Origin: Pyricularia pennisetigena
Taxonomy: Eukaryota; Ascomycota; Sordariomycetes; Magnaporthales; Pyriculariaceae
Length of the DNA stretch: 64,000 nucleotides
Assembly: GCF_004337985.1 (NCBI RefSeq)
Contig: NW_021940919.1
Span: forward strand, 1 to 64,000
Direction: 5' to 3'
The notes beneath the pieces were generated by a model, which saw only the letters and a list, made by a program, of their open reading frames with translations, ran no database searches and was not told the DNA's origin. Below are positions 33,959-45,924 of the stretch, piece after piece. The translations under genes and the position numbers were made by a program. The number at the start of each line of letters is the position of its first letter. Positions within the stretch are counted from its first letter, which is position 1.

Positions 33959-34875
33959 TCAGTACCCGTCAAGTTGTGATTTAAGGACTGCATTGAATGT
34001 GTTTTGTGATGTGTTGCCATTCTTTTTTTTTTTATTTTTTTTTTTTATATACAACCCACCGAAGCATCGCCTTTGTGCAGCGACAACCCCCGTCCAGAAA
34101 CCAAAAACTGGCACAAGAACTAAGGCCGACTGGCATCCGGTTCCGCAGTATGCATTTGTGCTTCTACAATAACCCCATTCTGAATAACAATCGCCAAATC
34201 CTGATCCAGCGCAGCTTGCGCCTTCGGGATCACTGTTGGAGCTGCAGGTCCCGTCGGTCGTGATGTCTGGCCTCGCGTTACAGCTACCAAACTTCGACTG
34301 GCATCCCGCCCCGCAGTAGTCGTCGGTGCTTCCACAATAGCCCCATTGCGAGCAGCAGTCGCCGAAGCCGAATCCGGCGCAGATATGCCCGTTTGAACCG
34401 CACTGGCCGCCGGTGCTGACCGGCAAGCCTGAGTCACCGCAGGTCCCATGTACAGAGGGGCACTTCCGTGTAGGGGGTTTGGTTTGCTTGCTTCTGTTGT
34501 GCTGGTCGACGATGCCATATACCAAGCACCGTAGCTAGTTGTCAGGTGAGGTGAGTACAAGCATGCGGTGACTTGCTTCTCACACTGGTCGTTGACGTCG
34601 CGGCCGTCGCGACCCTGGGTGTTTCCACATGCGCCTGGGATCAGACAACCCAATCCGCCACATAATCCAAGAGGGCAACCAGGAACGCAGCCGCCTAGGC
34701 CACATCCTCCACCGCACCCAAAGATTCCGCATCCGCCACTGCAGCCAAACCCCCGCCGTGTTTGTCGCCTCCAACGTGCCGGGGTGAACGCTAACGTCCG
34801 TGAACGAAGATTTATTTGTGTTGCTCTGTGGATTATTACAATTGAAGGAATCCAAAACATGTTTGGGTTAGACAT
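33959..34875 (-). pseudogene. Hevein-type chitin-binding protein fragment, decayed
   Basis: Reading leftwards on the minus strand, a cysteine/glycine repeat segment (CSGGCGIFGCGGGCGLGGC) precedes GNTQGRDGRDVNDQCEKQ, and a probable 64-bp intron then leads to two hevein (chitin-binding type 1) domains. The first is complete in cysteines (FGDCCSQWGYCGSTDDYCG). The second has tyrosine in place of one cysteine (GDCYSEWGYC), and after GCQS it runs into unrelated lysine-rich sequence from a T-tract. The N-terminal part (FNCNNPQSNTNKSSF) is one frame away from the glycine repeat. This arrangement is known from the C-terminal part of large fungal GH18 chitinases; no GH18 domain is present. Most likely a fragment with a frameshift; an unrecognised intron is the alternative. 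Confidence 0.6.
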
Positions 34876-34959
34876 GACCTAGTCATCTTCAGGCAGCTAC
34901 TGGCCTTCTTCACGCCCCTTTAAATGTCCATTTATCAGCCTTGTCGGTGTTGATTTCAT

Positions 34960-35928
34960 CTATACCAAAGCCCCTTTTACCGTTTGCCCCGCGTCTCTTT
35001 CTTCGTGGACTCGGCAAAAATCTTGCAAGAACGGCAGCGCTGGGTCGGGCTGGTACCAATGCTGCTTGGTGACCAATCCGTCATGCCTCAACCTGTCTAG
35101 TTTCTGTAGAATGATGAACTGTTTTCTTGGTTGACCACTGTCGAGCACTGTCTTGCGCCCCTCCAGGATGTGCCTGTAGGTCAGACTGCCGTCAAAGATG
35201 AAAGCCTCAGCGAAATCCTCGGCCTCCTTGTCGAATATGATCTGTTCCTCTTCGATCCACTGTGCCGAGAGCTTTGTTAGCACTTCAGCGCAAAGGAAGA
35301 AAATCACAGGCAGGACGGAACTCACCTCATGTTGGTCCTCTGGCCAAGTCATTCTGCAGACTGTCAACAAGATTTGACCGCAGTACTGCATGTGGGCTGC
35401 TCGCGCAAGCCGTCGGTCGTTTCTCCTCAGTTCCGGCCTCCGGACGCCCCTGTATTCTTCCCGGTCTACAGTCTCGGCCCAGATGCGAATGGCGCAACTG
35501 ACGTAGGATAGAATATCTTCGAGATACTTGGCCGAAGGGGAGAGATTCGGGTGTTCAATGAGCGTTTGGTAAAGCTTGACGATGGCCCGCAAAGACAGCG
35601 ATATCAAATTTGCTGTTCTGATGCACGTCTCGGCGCAGATGCGGTTCAGCCTCTTGACCTTTGTCCATTGCGGCCTTGTACGTGGAAAAACACTTGGCTG
35701 GGTCCTTGACTTTGGTGGCGGTGCCTCCTCCTGCTGCTTGATAAGAGGCAAGAGATGAGCCTCGAGCTCTGCCTCGATCTGCAGCCTATTCTTGTCCGTG
35801 ACGCAGAATCTGGAGAGTGCTTTCAGGGCCGTGCTATTGCTGAGCTCTCGCCTGTTAACCCCTTTTCGGACTCCAGAGAGGAGTTGCCATGTGTAACATT
35901 CAACTTTGTCTATTTCTATCAAACTCAT
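34960..35928 (-). CDS. Hypothetical helical protein
   Basis: An intronless 322-aa frame starting MSLIEIDKVECYTWQLL. It reads as all-helical with several leucine-rich amphipathic segments (for example RTANLISLSLRAIVKLYQTL and SSVLPVIFFLCAEVLTKLS) and a basic middle. I recognise no family or catalytic motif. It lies head-away from the 2-oxoglutarate oxygenase gene and shares about 680 bp of upstream sequence with it. The unbroken frame, plausible codon use and first-ATG start support a real gene. Confidence 0.6.
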   Translation of the reverse strand: MSLIEIDKVECYTWQLLSGVRKGVNRRELSNSTALKALSRFCVTDKNRLQIEAELEAHLLPLIKQQEEAPPPKSRTQPSVFPRTRPQWTKVKRLNRICAETCIRTANLISLSLRAIVKLYQTLIEHPNLSPSAKYLEDILSYVSCAIRIWAETVDREEYRGVRRPELRRNDRRLARAAHMQYCGQILLTVCRMTWPEDQHEVSSVLPVIFFLCAEVLTKLSAQWIEEEQIIFDKEAEDFAEAFIFDGSLTYRHILEGRKTVLDSGQPRKQFIILQKLDRLRHDGLVTKQHWYQPDPALPFLQDFCRVHEERDAGQTVKGALV

Positions 35929-36610
35929 TTGGCTATAGAGAATGGGAAATTTCGTCTTTGTGATTCAAATTAGGTATGGGACATGGAGTAGGTGAATGGG
36001 TGAGTCGAGCTGAGAGTGTTGGGTTGGGTTGTAGCTATGCTTGGTAAGTGAGATCAGAGATAAGCTGTGGGCACTGGACGATGTCGACAGAAAACAAGAA
36101 AAGAATAACAAAAAAAAAAAGAAAAAAAGAAAAAAGGCCTGGTTCATATCTCATAATTACGGGATGATTTTGGTTGTTCAGATTTAAATGGCCGCCAAAA
36201 GCAAGTTGCAACCGCAACTGCTCAGCTTGAGGGCTATCATACTTCCCCACAATAGAGCTGGCCTAAAATGGCGTGCAGTGCGAATCTGGACCATGGATTC
36301 CGCAAGCCTGAGCTTTCTTCTGCTTGCCAAAACTATACTTGGCGGAGTATATTACCACAACTGGGACGAATTACAGTGGTGCGACAGCACCCCCCATTCC
36401 TACCGCTCAAGGCTCCATTTCACAAAATCATTCATTCCATCCACAAAAACACTTTCGGCTACGCAAGCCACACTTAACTCCGAGACAGCAAATCGCAGCG
36501 AATAAACCCGCCAAATAAACAAAGGTCGGAGAATACTCCGATCCCCCGCAGATGTGAAATCCCCGGGCGACGATTCATTCATTTCCCATCAATCATCATA
36601 CCCACCCACC
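35929..36610. promoter_or_regulatory. Divergent upstream region
   Basis: About 680 bp lie between two divergent start codons. An A-rich tract is near 36,109-36,135. It presumably contains both promoters; no defined site can be named. Confidence 0.3.
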
Positions 36611-38126
36611 ATGCCAAAGGATCGGAAACAGGCCCTGGCCAAAGCCACCGCCCGGGGCCAATCTCAAGCACATGCACCAGCAACGTCACAGTCATCATCA
36701 TCATCATCATCCCAGCAACGGCAACAACAAGACACCCAACAACCACCAGCATGGCCCGTCTTCAAGCCTCCCTTGCCTGTATCCGATCTGTCCCTCGACA
36801 CCATAGTGCCGGGTAAGGTCGTGGTCCTGCACAACTTCTTCCCGCGCTCGCTGTGCAGGGACTACGTAGCCTTCCTCAAGACCCTGCCCCTCGTCACGAC
36901 TCCCGTCCGTCCCAAGAAGGGAGAGGCGGTCAGGCAGAACGACAGGTTCCAGGTCAACGACCCTGACTTTGCCGCTAGGCTCTGGCTGCAGACGGGCTTG
37001 AAGGAGGCGTTGACTGGTAGACCTGGTGATGATTATGATGGTGGTGATGATGATCGTGATCACGATGACGATGCAGCTGACGGGCGCCTCAGTCTTTGGT
37101 CAGTGTTTTTTTTTTTTTCTTTTTTTTTTGTCAGTTTTCGTAGCCACTCTGTTGCCTTCCAAAGGCCCTTTGCCAAATATTCCATGGGATATCAGGCCTT
37201 TCCGTCTACTATAGGAAAGCTTTGTGCTGCTATAACTTGATAGTCAAACTGACTGTAAGCCAATCTGTATGCTTCTAGGGGCGGGAATGTAGTAGGACTG
37301 TCGCCCAACATCCGTGTATATCGCTATACCAAAGGTCAACATTTTGCACCACACTGTATGTTTACGTCTATCTTCTCCCTTTTTCTCAATCTTTTTATCG
37401 CATGCTGCCCTCCCTCATGTATAACTGCCCAAGCCCAAAGAGTCCAAAGAAACCGAGGCTTGGGTCTGGAGGCTGAACAGTCTACCGCTCCCTTCATCTT
37501 ACATATGTTCCGTCACACACAGACCCTCCCGACCCCTTGCACCCCTTGTCTCCCCATGTCTTGGAACAGGGAATGGAACAGAATGAAAAATACTGAAAAA
37601 AAAAAACCACTCGAACAATCGGTACCCAAACGCAGACGACGATTCCAACACGTTCACCCTAGATCCTGCCCCCACCCGATCGCAAGATTCCGGGACCAGC
37701 AGTAGCACCATCAGCAACCCACTATCTGTTGCCGTCAGAACTACCTGGACCCTTCTCCTCTACCTTACAGGCACGGCAGGAGGCGATGATCAGTGCAGTG
37801 GCGGTGAGACCGTCTTCTACCCCAACGATCGCGTCAGCAGAAAGGAGGAGATTGCTGTGGCACCTCAAACAGGTCTCCTTCTCCTTCACAAACATGGTAA
37901 CGACTGCATGCTGGTAAGTTTGCCGCCCCCCCAACCTTCTCTACATTCTGGTTATTGTTTCTTTCTGCCCCTTTTATCCCTTCAAAACGACCCCGGCCTC
38001 CCTACAAGTCCTTTTTCATCTTCTACTTCTCCCAGCTGACATGTGGATGCCATCCAGCACGAGGGAAGAGAAGTAACCAGTGGAGAGAAATGGGTCATCA
38101 GAAGCGATCTATGTGTTGCGAAATGA
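36611..38126 (+). CDS. 2-oxoglutarate/Fe(II)-dependent oxygenase (prolyl-4-hydroxylase-like)
   Basis: Four exons, 36611-37098, 37279-37355, 37636-37913 and 38058-38126, about 303 aa; all introns are GT-AG and frame-consistent, and the introns (180, 280, 144 bp) are long for this genome. After a Ser/Gln-rich N-terminus the fold begins at VVVLHNFFPRSLCRDYVAFL. The iron-binding triad is HxD at residues 188 and 190 (APHYDDSN, formed across intron 2) and the distal histidine at 282 (HEGREV, first residue of exon 4). R296 (WVIRSDL) is placed to bind 2-oxoglutarate. GGETVFYPND is the usual double-psi strand before the distal histidine. The substrate is unknown; small fungal members hydroxylate proteins or small molecules. 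Start is the first ATG in the exon-1 frame after the upstream region. Confidence 0.8.
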
Positions 38127-38531
38127 TGAGGTTTGATGCAAAGTGCAAGCTCAGATTCACTGGCTGCTTCACAATATGTTATTTACACTACAGTGTCAGT
38201 AGAATCCGTCTTGAACTCCCCGTTCCTTTTCTGCAGCCCATGCCGCCATATCTCCATTTTTCGCTCCTTTTGGTATCAGGCAAGAATCCCCCGATTCATC
38301 CCTTCTCTTGTTTTCCACCTATATTACAACACTTTCGAATACTTTGTCTTGATCCCATGCCGCTTCACGGAGCCATCGTAGAGCTGAGCTTGGATTTGAA
38401 ACTTGGTACCGGGCAGGGTCCCTTGAGCCTGTTGGGACCCCGCCCAAAAAAATCTAGGCGAAGGGGAGCTTACCGTCAAAGTGGTGATACAGTAAAGCAC
38501 AGAACTGTACCCGTCCGAGTTTTCATGCAGC
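38127..38531. other. Convergent 3' spacer
   Basis: About 400 bp between the stops of the oxygenase and the RdRP genes. 3' UTRs only; nothing else seen. Confidence 0.35.
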
Positions 38532-41500
38532 TCAGTCGTCTGAGAACATGCTCAATAGTCGGTCGACAGCTGTCTCAGGCTTGGTTGACGCCAATTTCTG
38601 CCCGAGTTCAATTAAATCTCTGCTGCCATTGGTCATATCTACTCCCTTCTTCGTCGCCGCCGCCATGGCTGACGTAGCCACAGATTTTGCTGCCGTCCGC
38701 TTTTCACTTGCAGAACATAGAGACGCCGTATTGTTTTCCTGCAAATCATGAGATGCTATGAAGCTAATACCAGACAGCAGGTCATAGTTTTCATTTTTCG
38801 GCTACACAGCATAGCAAACCAGAAAATTAGCAAGTAATGGGAAAAGACAAATTCAAGTTGAATAGCCAGGCTTTCCAGGGGGTCTACTCGGTATTGCATT
38901 TAGCACGCACCTTGTATGTGGTTGATTCAGTTGCCTGCAATGCAATCAAGCTGTTTTGGGGTTCTTGGTGCGTCAGCTCATCGTCCCTATCTTCGGGCTT
39001 GTCCGTATCAGGTTGCAAGTCAGGATCGTAAGCATAGTCGTCGCCACCCTCTCCGGCACGAAAGAGACCGCTCAAGACCACGCCACGGTGGATCACATGT
39101 CCATCACGCGTGCGCGCATACTCAATATCATGGATTTCTTGGTAGCTGAGATCACCCAGCCGAATCGGAAGCTCAGGATGGTCCAAGTCTATGACTGTGG
39201 ACCCTGCGTTTAGGTTAGGGGTCGAGCAGGGAAGGTTAGATTTACCAGTGACCAGCTGAACCAGAACCTGGTCAAAGATCCAGGGAAACGTTATCAAGGG
39301 CATAGACTGGGGGTTTGCAGCCACCCCCCGAGTCTTGCACTCATGCAGTGCAATTTTGATTTCCTCGTCAGTGACCTTGTACATGGCAACAACCAAGGGT
39401 CCAAGGGCTTCTATGTCTCGCGGCTTGATGCCTGTTCGTCCAGAAGCAGCCTCCAGTGCGGCAATGCATTTCTCCTGAAAGACCATCTTGAGGGTGGCTG
39501 ACTGTTGTCCTACGATTTCTTGGAGTTTGTACTGACTTCCAACACGACGGCTTGCGAGGACGAACGCCGAAAAGACCTCGAACTCAGTGGCGATTTCGTG
39601 CTGCCCCATAATGCGCATGATCGACTGATCATACAGAGTTTTGAGCTTTCTTGCTTCTCTGAGTAGTTTAGGGCCAAGATCCCCATGTTGACCGAGCTTC
39701 TCGTACTGGCTGAGAACTTTGACGTCGAAAGGCATTTCGTATGCGGGATGAAAACTAACTGGTTTGACCTGGTCGTAAAGCTTCCCTAGAATGTTTCTTG
39801 AATGGTATTGGCGGCCCCCCTTTTCCATAAAGTGTGGGAACTCATTTGGCATCAATCTAGGCCTGATGACCGCTGGTACTCCCGTTTTGGGGTAGTCAAC
39901 CGCCAACGAGTGCAAATCGGCCAGTTCCAGACACTTTTCGTCTTTTGCGCCGTATTTGTCTGCCTGCGCTAGGTGAGCATGAGCGATCCTTGGAAGTGAA
40001 AAGTTCTTCATGTATGTGACAAAAAACTGGCAAAGATCATCCGCCGTAACTTCGCGGTCAAGCTCTCGGGAGTGAGGCGGATGATAACTTGCCGGCTTGA
40101 AATTGCGCTGCGAAGGCGAAGGGAGGAGCCGCTCATCCCACAAGACGAAAAAATCGTCCCCATCCAAGTCTCCTCCAGAGCACATGCCAGGAATGTCTCT
40201 ATCTCCCGTTTGGGCAAAAACAACGAGGTCCTTGATGTGATGCAATTGAGGGGTATCAACTGCCTGGACGACGCGGATGTCTCCAGGGTGCAAGGAAGGG
40301 TTGCGGCCAACTAGGCACAGTCCGGTGATGACTTTATAGTCACCACCAGGGCCGTCGGGGACCTGGAGGAATATCTCAGGCAGCTTCATATTGCCGTTGA
40401 GGCGGGGCCGCTGGTTTGGACTGGCGGGAATCTGGGTGAAGTGACCTTGTAAGGTCTTGGTTTCATCGACACAGCCAAGAACGAAGGCACCTTTCTCGAC
40501 AACGAGTCTCGCCTTTTCCTTGAGAGTCTTGACGGACCAAGTCCTCCATAAGCGCAGCATGGTGCAGACAAAAGGCTCATGCGACTCCATAAAGCCAGCT
40601 TTGACAAGCTGGGCAAGGGTGTTAGTCATTTGATTTTCATCAACGTACTGGGTCAGGAGAGCTGTAGCCGCTGCCGCATCTTCCATCGCCCTATTGTATT
40701 TTGTCAGCTGCTCTGCCAGCATGCTTTCAAATACTTCGTCCTTGATCCCCAGGGAAGTCAAAACGGAGATTGTTTGTCGGTTAAGAGACGCCACGGAGAA
40801 GTGAGAACAGCGAATTACTTCAAGGCGGCTATGGTCAGTTTCGAACTTGAGCTGGGAAGGGCGTATGTGAATCTCCTGGCCTTTCACGTCGTCCCACACC
40901 ACTAGAACACCCTTACAGCCGCCCATGCGGAACTGGAAGGCCGAAGGGATATAGCTCAGCTTCAGGCTCTCTGAAATGACAACTGCCCACAAGCTGGAGA
41001 TTTTGCCAACACCATCTGTGAAGCAGTATCCATTCCTCTCAACGTCTGGAATGGTCTTGATCCAGGGCATTGCCACCCTGTCAATACTCCGTGTGGTCGA
41101 GAAACACTGCCCCAAACGTGCCGCATATTTGCCAACGTTACGAATGTGACTGAACCTGCCCATCCAGGCGCGGATGCTATCACAAGTGATGTCGCCGGTA
41201 TCGCAAAAGAAGTAGGTAGAATTCTCCCGCATCTGCGATGATCCGAATGCTAAAAACTTGTAGTGTCGATCGCCAATGTGAATGCCATTCTTCAGGGTGC
41301 GGTACACTCGATTGAAGATTTCGTCATTAACGCCCAAGTCATTGGACGCATGAAGGCGTCCAGTTAAGAGCTCGTCCGTGAACTGGACACGTAGGAAACG
41401 ATCTTTGTGTTCGCTGTAGTGCCTTAGGACCCTGTTTGTGGTCTCAACCATAGGACTACTCAAATACATCGTTGACGGGGTGACAGTAACCTTTCGTGTC

Positions 41501-42861
41501 ATGGTGCAGTACTGTGGAAGCTCCTCCGGCGTGATATCTGGCCAGTAAGTGCAAGCGGATTCATCCTTGAAAAGTTGCATAGGATCAAATAGCTTGACAT
41601 TTCTATCAACCAGATACTCGAGCATGATCCTGGCCTTGGTGGGCCTCATTTCGGAAAGTTTCTCAAGAAACTCAAGGGTAATGTTGGGCTCGGCCAGCAT
41701 ATGATGAGAAATGCATGCTTCAAGCTGATACCTGACCTCCCAGGTCAACTGGACCTTGGTGGAAGAAAAAAGCATTTCAAGTCCATAGTTATCACTTTCA
41801 GGGGTCAGCGGCTTCTCCAGATGGTCCCAGAGGACTGTGGGATGGTCATCGGGGCTTTCAAAGTCAAAACCCGGAAGTTCTTGGGTGGCAATTCCGTAAT
41901 CGCTTAGATAGCGCTCCATGGCACTCCACTCGCAAATGGGAAGCTCGATGCGGTAAGTAGTCCAACGACCAAGGTCCATGAACTGAGCATGCTCTTCATT
42001 GAGGCCAAGGGGCATATCATCAGTCAGTTGAGGCTCATCCCGAAAGTAAACTTGTCTTTGCCAGATCATGACAGAAGACCATGTGAGGCTATCATCGTCA
42101 TGCGTGATGCGTTTGTTGTCGATCTCACGAAAGAACTCGGGAGGGCATTCAAGCGGCATGAGCAAAAAGCAGCTATCTTGGTTGATGTTGACTCGAAGTA
42201 GTTTGGTGATGCTCCGAAAGTGGACGTCGATTTGATAGCGAAAGTGACGGTAGGAGTTCTTGGAGGGATCCTGCGTGTCTAATAGCGCTAACGTAAAGAA
42301 GAGCTTGAGCCTTCTCCTTGAGAACTTGATCTCGAGTTTCAAGTCACCGGGCTTTTGCAGCGGCTTGATAGTTCCCATTACCAACATGCAGGTCTTGTCA
42401 GTCATTAAGCCGACGGAGAGGCTCGATGCCCGGATAGATTTTTCGGATGGAACCGGATTGTTGAGTGGACTCCTGATTTCATTTTGGAACTTAAACCCAC
42501 GGGGATCGATCTCCACGCGTGAGACGACCATAGGTTGTACATCGCGGCGGATTTCAAGTCTTCCATGCCACAGGTCCGTGAGTGGTGGTGTAATGCGGAC
42601 CCTGGCCATGGACCCGAATTTTCCCTCGAAGATGTCGATAGCAAGGACGTCACCCTGAAGATCAAAAGCACGCCAGATTTCCCAAGTGGTGATGTTCATA
42701 GGAAGCCCAAACAGTTTGAGCTCCATGGAAGTATAGTCCTTCCATCGTTCCACTGGAACACCAATGTGGGAGATTGCTGAGTGCTGAAAGGGCCTTGGAC
42801 CGCGCCTTGTTGGACTAAGACCACCGCATTTCTGTGATGGCAGTGTTTTTGGGATGTCCAT
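38532..42861 (-). CDS. Cellular RNA-dependent RNA polymerase (RNA silencing)
   Basis: Two exons, complement of 38532-38738 and 38911-42861, about 1,385 aa. The 172-bp intron near the 3' end joins TTYK to ENNTASLC in frame; without it the protein would end in 8 different residues. The catalytic loop of the double-psi beta-barrel fold is DLDGD at about 898-902 within GGDLDGDDFFVLWD; the upstream GVGKISS and FRMGGCKGVLVVWDD are also family hallmarks. The N-terminal 100 residues (ELKLFGLPMNITTWEIWRAF) look RRM-like, which favours the SAD-1/RRP branch over QDE-1; this is inference. The enzyme makes double-stranded RNA for Dicer in quelling, meiotic silencing or antiviral defence. Full-length with no breaks. 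Confidence 0.9.
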
Positions 42862-43772
42862 CTTGACGTGCTATCACCATGGACGCTGCCTGAATGTCTG
42901 AACAGGGAGAGGGTAAATACCCAACAACCTAATCTGTCAGGCGCAAAATGTCACTCCAAGTCAGCTCAACAAGAGTCAGTCTCAAGAATTTTGATAGCTA
43001 TCCCGAACAGAAGTGGTGAGACGGGTGCATTACGTACCTGCTATTCTGTGTCGGCAACGGATTTGATGGATCGAGCAAATCAGAGTGCAGCCAATGATTT
43101 GATACTGACGAAACAGAGCCACAGAAGCCACTTCCACTCAGATGAGGGACCCAGTATAAAGAGAAAGGAGTTCAGGATCAATCTTGATGTTTTTTTTTTT
43201 TTTTTTTTCTTTTGTTGTTTTTTTTTCTTCTTTTTTTCTGTTGCGGTTGAGATGAGTCAAGCAAGGCAGGATAGGAAGCTAACGTGAAAGTGAGAAGCAC
43301 CCAAAGAATCGTCTTGGTTGAGTAAATCAGATCAAAATTTGGGTTGGGATAAGGAAGGATCGGCTTGCAGGTGAGTTTGCCAAATTTGTACTGGCATCAC
43401 CAGAAGAACGCTCAGTTGCGGCTGTCCGTGACGAACAAAGAAGGAAGGAAGGAAGGTGAGGAGAACTATCGACAGAACCAGAGTCCGGTCGTGTGCTGCT
43501 TGTGTGTTTGTTGGCTGCTATTTGCGACATGAACTTAATTATCTATCCTGAGAGGAAACACCAAAAGACCAGGCAGCCTCTCAGAAATATCTTTGGGTCA
43601 AGGTTATGTAGAAAAGGCAAGCAAATGCTCGGCGTTAAAGCTTTAGCTATAAGACAAGGAAGCAGCACGTAAGCCTGAATGCAGCCGTTTTGCTTGCTAA
43701 TTTGCTAGAGAAAAGCTGCACGAGATATGTCAACGGTTGGTCAGGTCCAGAGTCAACAAGCCAAACGACCTA
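42862..43772. other. Spacer with T-rich and GAAG repeats
   Basis: RdRP promoter side and D-lactate dehydrogenase 3' side. There is a long T-rich low-complexity tract at about 43,190-43,240 and a short (GAAG)n run near 43,439-43,455. No gene seen. Confidence 0.45.
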
Positions 43773-45924
43773 TCAAGACTGGGACTTATCACCGTCGTGT
43801 CTATCAAAAATTTTGCCGGGGTTCCTGCAAATTGTTGTCCGAATTGTTTAGTTATGCCTTCTTGACACACAACAACCATCAAAGGGCAGGCAAGGACGGG
43901 TTCTGGAACTCACATAATCCAATGGGGGTCCAATGCGGCCTTGATGGCTTTCTAAAGCCCAAGTGAGGGTAAAGTTAGTTCGGGAGCAGGACCAAGAAAG
44001 TGGCGTTCACCCACCAAAACAACTGGGAAGAGCCACAATCGGAGAGCAAACAAACATACCATAATTCCAACGGTCCCTGGGCCCAGCTCAGCCAAAAGAG
44101 ATCCCTTCTTACCCCAGCCAATGCCATGTTCACCTACAACACCGTCAGTTAGCCAAACCTTGCCCCCAAAGGCTATTTATATGGGAGAGGAATGTAGGGC
44201 CATAACCTACCCGTGCAAGTGCCCTCCATTTCCAGAGCTCTGCTGACCATGTTCTTGACGCAGTCCTCGACCTTTGCCCTCTCTACCGGATCCCCACGGT
44301 TATACATGATGCTCTCGTGAAAGTTGCCGTCACCAATGTGGCCCAGAATGCTCGCAAAAAGTCCAAGATTGTCCATGTCACGCTTGCTGACCTCGATCAG
44401 GTCCGCCAGCCGGGAGAACGGCACGGCAACGTCAGTGCTAAAGACCTCCTGGCCCTCCTTGCGCAGCGCCAGCATCGACCACAGCGACTCCTTGCGCGCC
44501 GACCACAGCAGCTTCTGCTCGCGCTCATCCTTGGCGAACTCAAAGTTGCTGCCCTTGTTGGCCTTGGTGATCTGCTGCACCCGGCCTATGTTCTCCTTGA
44601 CGCCCGCTTTGGTCCCGGAAAACTTGAAAAAGAGCGTCGGCGTCTCCTGCCACTTGCGAGGCGCCGTCGCCCCGCTCAGGTTCACCACCCGCATCTGCAC
44701 CTCGTCCATGATCTCCATGGCCGCTACTGGAACTCCGGCTTGCATCACACCGGCTGCTGCCGCTGCCGCGTCACGGATCGAGGGGAAGGTAACGACAGCT
44801 ACCGAGAGCTCTTCTGGAATAACTGCAAGCTTGAGAGTGGCTGTTGGGGAAGAGGGGATTAGCATGTAACTTCCAAAATACAACATTCTACAGAGGAGCA
44901 ACAATCCAGACAAACAGTACCTTCAGTCACGAGACCAAGGGTGCCCTCGGACCCAACAAACAGACCGTTGAGGTTATACCCGGCAGACGACTTTCTCGGC
45001 CTCTTTCTCGTCTTGATGACCGACCCGTCAGCCAGCACAACTGTCAAGTTGATGACCCAGTCTCTCATGGTACCATACCTGACGGCGTTCGTCCCCGAGC
45101 AGTTGGTGCCCACCATTCCACCAATCTTTGCACTTGGGCCGGGGTCGATTGGGAAGAACAGCCCCGCATCCATCTTGAGCAGCTGTGAATTCAAGTCCTG
45201 CCACCCTATACTCGGCTGCACCGTGACATCCATGTCGTCTTTGCTGAACCGCAAGATCTTATCCATAAATGCAAAGTCGACACTGACGCCGCCAAACGGC
45301 GCCGAGAAGTTGCCCTCTAGCGACGTTCCTCCAGAATACGGAATCAGCGGCACCCGCCGCTTGTTGCATATGCGGGCGATTACGGCAACCTGCTCGGTGC
45401 TGTGCGGGTAGGCCACGGCTACGGGGAGGGTCGTCGGGTTGACGGTTGACCACTCCGAGTACCCATGCGCGTGGAGGTCGTCTGGGTCCGTCGAGATGAT
45501 GTCGTGGTCGCCCAGCTCACGCCGTATCTCGTCAATGGCCTGCATCCTCCGTCAGTCAAAGCTGGGGCCCGTGGCATCGCCTTTGTTGACCATCTCTAGC
45601 CAGACATACCTTGTTCATATCCGCCAGGCTTGCATACTTGGGCGTCGGCAACCTACTGTCATGTATGATGGGGGTATCATCCCGGACAGTACCGCCGGCG
45701 CCGAGAGATACTGCGGCGCCATATCCGATGAGACCAGCGGCCAAAGCTACGGCAACTACAGACGAGGTGCCTATTGATCCCGACGAGCTTTGCCCAGTCG
45801 ACGAAGCAGTGCTGCTCGAGGCGTACCGCCGGGCCCGAAGTAGTGTGATTACTTCGCTGCGGCTTCCTGTTGCCACCCTCCGGACTGACTGCCTTGACGC
45901 CCTAGCCAGGAAGTTGACCGACAT
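43773..45924 (-). CDS. DLD1: D-lactate dehydrogenase (cytochrome), mitochondrial
   Basis: Six exons, complement of 43773-43824, 43914-43951, 44060-44133, 44211-44840, 44921-45539 and 45610-45924, about 575 aa; all introns are GT-AG and in frame. The N-terminus is an arginine/serine-rich mitochondrial presequence followed by a membrane segment (VVAVALAAGLIGYGAAVS). The FAD-binding type 4 domain has VPLIPYSGGTSLEGNF and GGMVGTNCSGTNA. The C-terminal FAD-oxidase domain has ILGHIGDGNFH and GTCTGEHGIGWGK, ending IMNPGKIFD. The enzyme oxidises D-lactate to pyruvate and passes electrons to cytochrome c in the intermembrane space. The last three exons are tiny (74, 38 and 52 nt); missing the 38-nt/52-nt junction would end the protein at DPHWIM and lose the conserved NPGKIFD. 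Confidence 0.9.

Noticed and set aside
44317..44869. Two long plus-strand frames opposite D-lactate dehydrogenase
   Set aside because: Antisense shadows of a well-supported exon.
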